DNA from: Rhodospirillaceae bacterium
Lineage (GTDB): Bacteria; Pseudomonadota; Alphaproteobacteria; Puniceispirillales; Puniceispirillaceae
Length of the DNA stretch: 6,730 bases
Assembly (NCBI GenBank): GCA_002721775.1
Contig: PBLM01000007.1
Location: 1 to 6,730 of the forward strand
Reading direction: 5' to 3'
The position numbers were made by a program, and so were the translations under genes. The notes beneath the pieces are model-generated. The model searched no databases and had not been told where the DNA came from. It worked only from the letters and a program-made list of their open reading frames with translations. Of the stretch, positions 1 through 4,800 are shown one piece after another; the first letter of the stretch is position 1; each line of letters begins with the position of its first letter.

Positions 1-640
1 GCCGATAGCTGATGCTATTTCAATCTTTTTCATCGAGCCATTTATCTTGACACTGCTGGGAGGTCTCTTCCTTGGTGAGCCGGTAGGTTGGCGAAGAATT
101 ATTGCGTGTATGGTTGGTTTTGGTGGTGCCCTTCTAGTTATACAACCACAATATGAAACCGTTGGTCTAGCAGCAGCCTTTCCTGTGGGCACAGCCATTT
201 GCTTTGCTTTTTATCTGCTGCTAACACGCAGAATGACCCAAACCGCTCATCCCATTACCATTCAAATTTTTACAGCATGCGCAGCTTTTCTGGTGATTGC
301 TCCCATACTGCTTATCATGCGAGATTCTGCACTGCCAGAATTGCATCTCATAGTTATTGATGGCTATCAGCTGTATCTTCTTATCGGTGTAGGGATAGCA
401 GCTACTATTGCGCATATGTTTCTCACATTTGCTTTTCGATATGCGGCTGTATCGATACTCGCCCCTCTGCAGTATTTGGAAATTGTTGCAGCAACTATTT
501 TTGGACTTTTAATTTTTGACGATTTTCCAAATAAGATTACTTTATTAGGTATCACCATCATTATATGCTCAGGAATCTACGTCCTAATGCGTGAAAGACG
601 GTTGGAACTGGATAGACAGGCCAAACAAACGCTTGTTTAA
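1..640 (+). CDS. EamA/DMT-family permease, 3' part (partial at left edge)
   Basis: Inner-membrane transporter of the drug/metabolite (EamA, RhaT-like) superfamily; members export or import small metabolites and the substrate cannot be told from sequence. The frame is open from base 2, and the 212 visible residues begin inside the protein (PIADAISIFFIEPF...). The TTG at base 47 lies in the middle of a membrane helix and is not the start. About seven hydrophobic segments are visible: the end of the first EamA repeat, with its typical LFLGEPVGWRR loop, then a complete second repeat of about five helices ending in GIYVLM and a charged cytoplasmic tail. Full members have ten helices and about 300 residues, so roughly the first 80-90 residues are missing. 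The gene converges on the isomerase gene and overlaps it by four bases (TTAA). Family is secure. A link to sugar-acid transport is only a guess from the neighbours. Confidence 0.88.
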   Translation, partial: PIADAISIFFIEPFILTLLGGLFLGEPVGWRRIIACMVGFGGALLVIQPQYETVGLAAAFPVGTAICFAFYLLLTRRMTQTAHPITIQIFTACAAFLVIAPILLIMRDSALPELHLIVIDGYQLYLLIGVGIAATIAHMFLTFAFRYAAVSILAPLQYLEIVAATIFGLLIFDDFPNKITLLGITIIICSGIYVLMRERRLELDRQAKQTLV

Positions 641-1401
641 TAATCGGCAAGCCAGCTGAGTCCACTCTCGATATCAGATACAGGTCTGTATTCTGCACCG
701 ATATAACCCTGATACCCAGTTTCATAAAGAGCAGGGATCAGATTGACATAATTTAGCTCTCCAAGGTTAGGTTCTGCTCTTTCAGGTACGCTAGCAATTT
801 GAACATGCCCAATGAACGGCAGATGCGCCTTGAACCGATTTAGCACATCACCTTGCAAAATCTGAATGTGATAGAAATCAAACATCATTTTTATCCTATC
901 ACTTCCAATTGCTGAAATTATCTTTGTTGTAGCTTCGACAGATTGCAGGTGATAGGACGGCGCATCACGATGGTTTAAAGGCTCAATTAAAATTGTCAGG
1001 TCTAACATTTCTGCTATTTGGGCCGCATAACGCAAATTCTCCTGAAATGCTTCGTCGGCTTCTTTACTTTGATCTGTAACGCCTGCCATAACATGAATGT
1101 TGGCACAGCCAACGGCACTAGCATAGCCTACCGCTTCATCAATATGAGCTCTAGCTTCCTCCTCACGTCCAGGTACAGCAGAAAGTCCATTTTCATTTGC
1201 AGATAAGTCTCCACGTCGCGTATTAAGCCCAAGCATTGGTAAACCTGTTTGATCCAAAACAGCTTTTAGCTGTTGAGGATCACAATCATAAGGCCAATGA
1301 CATTCCACAGCGTGAAAGCCAGCATTGTGGGCGGCCACGACAGCCTCCGGCAAGGGCCGGTCCGTCCATAGAAACCCAAGATTAGCTGACCATTTTATCA
1401 T
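637..1401 (-). CDS. hyi: Hydroxypyruvate isomerase family TIM barrel (Hyi/OtnI-like)
   Basis: Cytosolic xylose-isomerase-like TIM-barrel enzyme of 254 residues, close to the roughly 258 of E. coli Hyi. The reaction expected from the family is interconversion of hydroxypyruvate and tartronate semialdehyde; relatives (OtnI) isomerise 2-oxo-tetronates, so the substrate is open. Family landmarks are visible in order: SANLGFLW at the N-terminus, PYDCD near 37-41, VPGREEE near 76-82, ILIEPLNH with the likely catalytic/metal ligand E140, MFDFYH with D175 and H178, GHVQIAS with Q201, GELNY near 214-218 and GAEYRP with E237. The start is ATG at 1401, though no strong Shine-Dalgarno precedes it (only an A-rich stretch). 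It converges on the permease gene and is divergent from the Udh-like gene. It fits handling of the tartronate semialdehyde released by aldarate aldolases. Family call is firm; the exact substrate is not. Confidence 0.88.
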   Translation of the reverse strand: MIKWSANLGFLWTDRPLPEAVVAAHNAGFHAVECHWPYDCDPQQLKAVLDQTGLPMLGLNTRRGDLSANENGLSAVPGREEEARAHIDEAVGYASAVGCANIHVMAGVTDQSKEADEAFQENLRYAAQIAEMLDLTILIEPLNHRDAPSYHLQSVEATTKIISAIGSDRIKMMFDFYHIQILQGDVLNRFKAHLPFIGHVQIASVPERAEPNLGELNYVNLIPALYETGYQGYIGAEYRPVSDIESGLSWLADY

Positions 1402-1452
1402 GTTTTTTCACAGCATTTAGTTTTGCTTGAGGTTGGATAGAAGCCCACCTAA

Positions 1453-1471
1453 GGCTATCACAGGTGATGCC
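1453..1471. repeat. Inverted repeat, possible operator
   Basis: ATCAC-AG-GTGAT (1457-1468) is a perfect 5+2+5 dyad. It extends outward to GGC...GCC if one T at 1456 is bulged. It overlaps the candidate -10 of the isomerase promoter, so a regulator binding site is possible. No regulator gene is visible in the window. Confidence 0.3.
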
Positions 1472-1485
1472 AGAGTAAAAATCAA
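1457..1485 (-). promoter_or_regulatory. Candidate sigma70-type promoter for the isomerase gene
   Basis: On the minus strand, TTGATT (1480-1485) and TGTGAT (1457-1462) are separated by 17 bases; each matches the consensus at four of six positions. The expected transcript start would be near 1450, giving a leader of about 50 bases. The -10 hexamer lies inside the inverted repeat at 1457-1468, which would suit repression. This comes from eye matching only. Confidence 0.3.
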
Positions 1486-1519
1486 AACAAAGGGTTTATT
1501 AAACAGGTTTCAATAGTGG

Positions 1520-1535
1520 CAAAATATAAATTTTG
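1520..1535. repeat. Inverted repeat CAAAAT-ATAA-ATTTTG, possible operator
   Basis: A perfect 6+4+6 dyad in AT-rich DNA of the divergent control region. A second, shorter dyad, GTTTATTAAAC, lies at 1494-1504, 15 bases before it. Either could be a regulator site, but AT-rich palindromes of this size also arise by chance. Confidence 0.22.
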
Positions 1536-1609
1536 TGTGATAGGCTCTCTAGATTGGGCACAGATAATTCAGTGTATATCGACAACAGATATGCTGAAGG
1601 GAATTATAT

Positions 1610-1648
1610 ATGACTGAGAAAAAAGATAGGCCGCTCAGTGCGAGGTAG
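1610..1648 (+). other. 12-codon ORF with strong ribosome-binding site (leader peptide or dead gene start)
   Basis: GAAGGGA at 1596-1602 sits seven bases before an ATG at 1610, a textbook translation start. The frame then encodes only MTEKKDRPLSAR before TAG at 1646-1648. Read past that stop, the frame gives LEPDIF and then TGA. The pattern, a charged leader followed by SAR-[stop]-LEPD, resembles the N-terminus of IlvD/Edd-type sugar-acid dehydratases (for example ...RSARWFEPDD...), and the TAG could be a mutated TGG. The similarity covers too few residues to be decisive. Alternatives are a short regulatory leader peptide of the Udh-like gene, or chance. Confidence 0.25.
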
Positions 1649-1735
1649 CTTGAGCCAGATATTTTTTGATGGCATACCGGCTGTGTCTGCACAATTGAAA
1701 ATCAGTTAGGTCAGGCTGGTAACGGAGCAACATAT

Positions 1736-1742
1736 AGGGGGA
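1736..1742 (+). promoter_or_regulatory. Shine-Dalgarno of the Udh-like gene
   Basis: AGGGGGA lies six bases before the ATG at 1749. It fixes that start and shows that the gene is translated independently of the short ORF upstream. Confidence 0.75.
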
Positions 1743-1748
1743 TATCTG

Positions 1749-2579
1749 ATGAAAAAAATCGTTCTAACAGGCGCGGCGGGCCGACTAGGCGGCTATTTGC
1801 GTGAACCATTAACAAAAATGTGTAACGAACTCGTATCAACTGACCTGAAGCCCAAGCCCAACAAGCTGTTTACAGGTGAAAGTTATATCGAAGCAGATCT
1901 TGCTGATTATCAGGCAATGGCTGAAATCATTGACGGGGCGGATATGGTGGTTCATTTTGGCGGTCACCCTGACGAATATCCCTTTGAAGATATTCTGCAT
2001 TCTAATATTGTGGGCTGTTATAATATATGGCAAGCCGCACACAAGGCAGGTGTCCGCCGTGTTGTCTATGCAAGCTCTATACACGCTGTGGGAATGTATC
2101 CAAAAACAATTGCCATAGACAGTGATACACCGCATCGGCCAGACAGCTATTATGGGCTGGCCAAGTGTTTTGCAGAAGATATGGCAAAACTATACTGGGA
2201 TAAGAAGGGCCTTGAAACGGTCTGTCTGCGCATTCTTTCCTGTGCTAATGTTACAAATACGCGGGCGTTGGGAAGCTGGCTTTCTTACGATGATTTAATC
2301 CATTTGGTTGAACGGTCCATTGATACACCAGTCACAGGATTTACTGTAATATATGGCGTATCAAACAATGAACGCAGCCCTGTTGATAACTCAAAAGCAG
2401 GCTTTCTTGGCTACCGGCCAACTGATAACGCTGAGCAGTTTGCAGAGGAAATACTCGCTCAAACACCAACACCCGACCCGTCAGACCCTGACCAGATGTG
2501 CCATGGCGGCCCGTTTGCGACCACAGACCTTGGGGAAAGTGGTGTGGCAAAACTTGGCCTTGTTGAGAATGTAACTTAG
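1749..2579 (+). CDS. udh: Uronate dehydrogenase-like NAD-dependent oxidoreductase (extended SDR)
   Basis: Cytosolic extended short-chain dehydrogenase of 276 residues. It follows bacterial uronate dehydrogenases (about 265 residues) along its whole length; these oxidise D-glucuronate or D-galacturonate to the aldarolactone with NAD. Visible features are the Rossmann motif TGAAGRLG (residues 7-14), acidic D32 at the end of strand two favouring NAD, SSIH at 109-112, the catalytic pair Y135/K139 in YYGLAK, ILSC with S164, R172, and the family's C-terminal signatures NSKAGFLGYRPTDNAE and TPTPDPSDP. From memory of the Agrobacterium enzyme, the substrate contacts Ser75 and Asn112 correspond here to P74 and I111, so specificity may differ. 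The gene is divergent from the isomerase and overlaps the convergent aldolase gene by four bases. The subfamily is convincing; the exact sugar acid is not proven. Confidence 0.78.
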   Translation: MKKIVLTGAAGRLGGYLREPLTKMCNELVSTDLKPKPNKLFTGESYIEADLADYQAMAEIIDGADMVVHFGGHPDEYPFEDILHSNIVGCYNIWQAAHKAGVRRVVYASSIHAVGMYPKTIAIDSDTPHRPDSYYGLAKCFAEDMAKLYWDKKGLETVCLRILSCANVTNTRALGSWLSYDDLIHLVERSIDTPVTGFTVIYGVSNNERSPVDNSKAGFLGYRPTDNAEQFAEEILAQTPTPDPSDPDQMCHGGPFATTDLGESGVAKLGLVENVT

Positions 2580-3337
2580 GCCCTTTTAATCTCGTCAATA
2601 TTCTGGCCGATAGCCTGACCAATTAATCTGATGTCAGAGGCAATTGTCGCAAAGCTGAAGCCACGAATAAATGCTGATGTAAGATAAGCTGGCGCGCCGC
2701 AATGAATACCGGCATGCTTGCCATGTTTTTTAGCTGCGGCCATAATTGTCTCAATAGCCTCATCTACATCTGGTTCTTGCCGGTCAAGTCCAGGCTTATA
2801 TCCCATTGAAACCGCAAGGTCAGATGGGCCGACATATACACCAGTCAGACCATCTGTTGCACAAATGGCGTCAACATTGGACAATGCCTCAACCGTTTCA
2901 ATCATCGCAAGAGATACCAGCGTATCATTGGCAGCATCATGATACCCCCCACCATGGACAAGCATTGCCCGAGTTGGGCCTGATGATCTGTATCCTTGTG
3001 GGGCATAACGCATCGCCCCGACAAATGCTTGCGCATCTTCTGCCGTGTTCACCATAGGACAGATAATACCCAAAGCTCCACCATCAAGCAGCTTCATGAT
3101 AATACCCGGTTCATTCCAAGGCACACGAGCCATCGGCGTAATACCAGATGCTGTCATGGCCTGCAGCATGGTCAGCGCCGTTTGATAATCAACCAACCCA
3201 TGTTGTAAATCTATAGTCAGGCTGTCAAAATCGTAACCCGCCATGATTTCGGCTGTGACGCTGGATGGTATTGAACACCAGCCATTCAGACCATTTCCGC
3301 CAGCCGCCCATTTATCCTGTAATTTCGTTAATTTCAT
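2576..3337 (-). CDS. HpcH/HpaI-family aldolase (2-keto-3-deoxy acid aldolase, GarL/HpaI/RhmA-like)
   Basis: Class II, divalent-metal-dependent aldolase with a phosphoenolpyruvate/pyruvate-type TIM barrel. It is expected to cleave 2-keto-3-deoxy (di)acids to pyruvate and an aldehyde in the cytosol. Counting from the upstream ATG at 3349, one sees IDLQHG with catalytic base H50, ARVPW with R75, a GALGIICPMV strand at 91-100, MIET with metal ligand E151, and GPSDLA with D177. I prefer the start at 3337 (253 residues, MKLTKLQDKW) because GGAG lies six bases before it; the ATG at 3349 has only an AAAGG two bases away. Length is typical of the family. With the Udh-like and Hyi-like neighbours, 2-keto-3-deoxy-glucarate/galactarate (GarL activity) is the natural guess, but HpaI and rhamnonate aldolases share these motifs. 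Its stop overlaps that of the Udh-like gene. Confidence 0.88.
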   Translation of the reverse strand: MKLTKLQDKWAAGGNGLNGWCSIPSSVTAEIMAGYDFDSLTIDLQHGLVDYQTALTMLQAMTASGITPMARVPWNEPGIIMKLLDGGALGIICPMVNTAEDAQAFVGAMRYAPQGYRSSGPTRAMLVHGGGYHDAANDTLVSLAMIETVEALSNVDAICATDGLTGVYVGPSDLAVSMGYKPGLDRQEPDVDEAIETIMAAAKKHGKHAGIHCGAPAYLTSAFIRGFSFATIASDIRLIGQAIGQNIDEIKRA

Positions 3338-3343
3338 TAATTT

Positions 3344-3347
3344 CTCC
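3344..3347 (-). promoter_or_regulatory. Shine-Dalgarno GGAG deciding the aldolase start
   Basis: On the minus strand GGAG is followed by six bases and then ATG at 3337-3335. It overlaps the in-frame upstream ATG at 3349-3347, which argues that the downstream ATG is the real start. Confidence 0.6.
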
Positions 3348-3417
3348 ATGGCCTTTAGTCATGTTCAGATATACAGAATAACGCCCTGTTTTTTTTGAAA
3401 AGTGAAACAACTCTGTG

Positions 3418-3507
3418 CTATTTATCATACCATTTTTTTTTCAGCTGCCTATAAATGAATATACAGCCAATACCGACGGCCAAATAAATCAGCGGGGTAA
3501 TGTCCAT
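3418..3507 (-). CDS. 29-residue single-span membrane protein
   Basis: A small gene with start ATG at 3507 and stop TAG at 3418-3420. AGGAAG (3515-3520) stands seven bases ahead of the ATG, an excellent ribosome-binding site. The peptide starts MDITPLIYLAVG. It has one hydrophobic stretch at about residues 5-19, followed by a basic, aromatic tail (RQLKKKWYDK), which predicts N-outside, C-inside insertion as a bitopic membrane peptide. It begins 20 bases after the DCC-family gene stops on the same strand, so the two are probably co-transcribed; the peptide could anchor or assist that CxxC protein. I do not recognise a family. The evidence is the Shine-Dalgarno, the coherent topology and the operon spacing. 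Chance is still possible at this length. Confidence 0.6.
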   Translation of the reverse strand: MDITPLIYLAVGIGCIFIYRQLKKKWYDK

Positions 3508-3527
3508 ATTTAATCTTCCTGTTCAAT

Positions 3528-3914
3528 TTATCTTCGTTGTTCTAAGACTGCGTCATTAACAGCAATCTGGCAATGCGCTAATCGGGTAAACCTATAATCA
3601 GCAAACCGGTTATATGCTACTTGCGCGAAGTGCCTTATGCCAGGCAATCCCACGAAAATGCTTAAAACACGCCAATAAGGCAACTCGCGCCAGATCAAAA
3701 GAAACGCATCAACACCGATATGCAAACGCCCTTCTGCATCAAGTCCATGCAAACGACGAAGACCATCTGCCTGCGAAATTTTGAACGGTTTCAATGGTGC
3801 TGGGTCAGAGGCTATATCCAACCAACGAAATTTATTCGCTTGTGCGATTTTTTTATAATAATTGATTTCACGTGAACACAGACCACATTTACCGTCGTAG
3901 AAAATTGTATTCAT
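3528..3914 (-). CDS. DCC-family thiol-disulfide oxidoreductase-like protein (DUF393)
   Basis: A 128-residue protein of the DUF393/DCC family, named for its conserved Asp-Cys-Cys pattern. FYDGKCGLCSREI carries D7 and the CxxC pair C10 and C13 right at the N-terminus, as in all members. The rest fits the family: LDIASDPAPL near 32-40, the DGLRRLHGLD and GRLHIGVDAFLLIW segments near 50-75, and LPYWRVLSIFVGLPGIRHFAQVAYNRFADYR near 78-108. A redox role is inferred from the CxxC and the thioredoxin-like fold proposed for the family; the physiological partner is unknown. There is no signal peptide, though the 78-100 region is moderately hydrophobic. It is the first gene of a likely two-gene unit with the 29-residue membrane protein. 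The start at 3914 has only a weak ribosome-binding site. Confidence 0.87.
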   Translation of the reverse strand: MNTIFYDGKCGLCSREINYYKKIAQANKFRWLDIASDPAPLKPFKISQADGLRRLHGLDAEGRLHIGVDAFLLIWRELPYWRVLSIFVGLPGIRHFAQVAYNRFADYRFTRLAHCQIAVNDAVLEQRR

Positions 3915-3937
3915 GATAATGCCATTCTTTCACAAAT

Positions 3938-3965
3938 TTAATATCGCTTCAAAAAATATAGTCAA
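3938..3965 (-). promoter_or_regulatory. Candidate sigma70-type promoter for the DCC-family gene
   Basis: On the minus strand TTGACT (3960-3965) matches the -35 consensus at five of six positions. TATTAA (3938-3943) follows after 16 bases and matches the -10 at four of six. Transcription would begin near 3931, about 17 bases before the start codon. Position and spacing are right, but the call is by eye. Confidence 0.42.
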
Positions 3966-4051
3966 GAAGAGACTTGTAAATACATCACCACTTGAGCCCA
4001 TCTTTGCAGCACGCCGCTGTCACATAAACGATATAGGAAATTGTCCTTATA

Positions 4052-4411
4052 ATGACAGACCCTAACCAGCCAGTTCCATATTTTATATATAAAATATGCT
4101 CAGATCACTTGTGGCGGCAGGCAAAGAAAGCTGGTCAGTTTACTGGAGCGCCTGTTGATATCGAAGATGGATTCATTCATTTTTCAACCGCTGACCAGAT
4201 GAAAGAAACTGCTGAGAAGCATTTTCATGGCCAGACAGACTTACAACTACTTCAGGTTGATGTCACTGATTTAAATATCGTCTGGGAAGCGTCACGCGGC
4301 GGCCAGCTCTTTCCGCATCTTTATGACGTCCTGCCTTTGTCTGCTGTGGTAAGAGTCTGGGATTTACAGCTGGATGAAAACCACAAGCACCTGTTCCCCG
4401 AGGTTGACTGA
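4052..4411 (+). CDS. DUF952 family protein
   Basis: A 119-residue soluble protein matching DUF952, a family common in alphaproteobacteria. Typical landmarks are FIYKICSDHLWRQA near 11-24, the hallmark DGFIHFSTADQMKETAEKHF at 39-58, LQLLQVDV near 64-71, and WEASRGGQLFPHLYDVLP near 78-95 with a final VVRVWDLQ strand. No biochemical function is established. I recall that a structural relative from Caulobacter was classed near ADP-ribosylating folds, but no activity follows from that. The start ATG at 4052 has AGGAAA (4035-4040) eleven bases upstream, a rather long spacing. In many relatives the gene stands next to pyrD; no pyrD is seen here. It is divergent from the DCC-family gene across 137 bases. 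Length is normal and the gene looks intact. Confidence 0.85.
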   Translation: MTDPNQPVPYFIYKICSDHLWRQAKKAGQFTGAPVDIEDGFIHFSTADQMKETAEKHFHGQTDLQLLQVDVTDLNIVWEASRGGQLFPHLYDVLPLSAVVRVWDLQLDENHKHLFPEVD

Positions 4412-4523
4412 TGTCATGCATATTGGCCTGCTACCCAACCGTTGGCATTTCGGCTTATGGAATTGACCCCTGATGTGGCATAAAATAAGTTGATGCGGAA
4501 ATTTCGTTCAACAACTCATCATT

Positions 4524-4527
4524 GAGG
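4524..4527 (+). promoter_or_regulatory. Shine-Dalgarno GAGG deciding the start of the 82-residue gene
   Basis: GAGG ends nine bases before ATG 4537. The in-frame TTG at 4522 would overlap this site and has no comparable site of its own, so ATG 4537 is preferred. Confidence 0.5.
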
Positions 4528-4536
4528 CATGTACTG

Positions 4537-4785
4537 ATGGCTATAAACAACCCCACTCCAGAACAAATGACCGATATGATTGAGGCAATATTTGCCAAGA
4601 CTGATGACCTGCTAATTAACAACGACTTATCACCTCCAAGCGACCGGATAGGTTTTACTGAATTGTTAAGACTTGTCTTTGATGACGATAATGCAGGCCG
4701 TGCCATTTTTAATAATTTTGATGAAAAGCTATTGGAAACATTATGGGAGATGTATAGAAAAAGGCCCAAAAACGAGAAGAATTGA
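4537..4785 (+). CDS. 82-residue hypothetical protein
   Basis: I do not recognise this protein. It starts MAINNPTPEQMTDMIEAIF, has no signal peptide, no membrane segment and no cysteine, and reads as a small, mostly helical, acidic soluble domain with a basic tail (MYRKRPKNEKN). A middle segment around FTELLRLVFDDDNAGRAIF, and LLETLWEMY near the end, look like amphipathic helices. ATG 4537 is chosen over the in-frame TTG 4522 because of the GAGG site before it. It lies 125 bases after the DUF952 gene on the same strand and ends 15 bases before the stop of the convergent GMC oxidoreductase. The frame is fully open with a plausible start, so it is probably real. The opposite-strand frame of similar length is serine- and isoleucine-rich in the way typical of a shadow. 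Confidence 0.65.
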   Translation: MAINNPTPEQMTDMIEAIFAKTDDLLINNDLSPPSDRIGFTELLRLVFDDDNAGRAIFNNFDEKLLETLWEMYRKRPKNEKN

Positions 4786-4800
4786 GTGTTACGCTGCTAG

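Larger units (their letters stand above)
1402..1748. other. 347-base divergent intergenic control region
   Basis: This is the longest stretch without a full-length gene, between the divergent isomerase and Udh-like genes. It holds a plausible minus-strand promoter for the isomerase, three short perfect inverted repeats (1457-1468, 1494-1504, 1520-1535), and a 12-codon ORF with a strong ribosome-binding site at 1610-1648. For the plus strand the best promoter-like pair I see is TCGACA at 1579-1584 with AATTAT at 1602-1607 (17-base spacer), which is weak. No structured RNA or riboswitch that I can name is apparent. Confidence 0.6.

Noticed and set aside
47..49. TTG at 47 as start of the permease
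   Set aside because: The frame is open to the window edge and the upstream residues continue a membrane helix typical of EamA proteins.
2341..2622. Long frames on both strands inside the Udh-like gene and the start of the aldolase
   Set aside because: They lie wholly within genes with strong family matches in another frame and have no ribosome-binding sites or recognisable motifs.
3391..3400. T-run at the 3' side of the 29-residue gene region as a terminator
   Set aside because: No GC-rich hairpin precedes it on the plus strand, and on the minus strand, where the genes are read, it is an A-run.
4434..4444. Palindrome CCAACCGTTGG
   Set aside because: Five-base arms with a one-base centre cannot form a stable hairpin, and there is no promoter or gene start beside it.
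4411..4473. 20-codon ORF starting at an ATG overlapping the DUF952 stop (TGATG)
   Set aside because: The overlap is suggestive of coupling, but the peptide (MSCILACYPTVGIS...) has no recognisable feature and no downstream continuation; probably chance.
4455..4769. 104-codon minus-strand frame opposite the 82-residue gene
   Set aside because: Serine/isoleucine-rich composition typical of a shadow frame; the plus-strand frame has a better start and ribosome-binding site.
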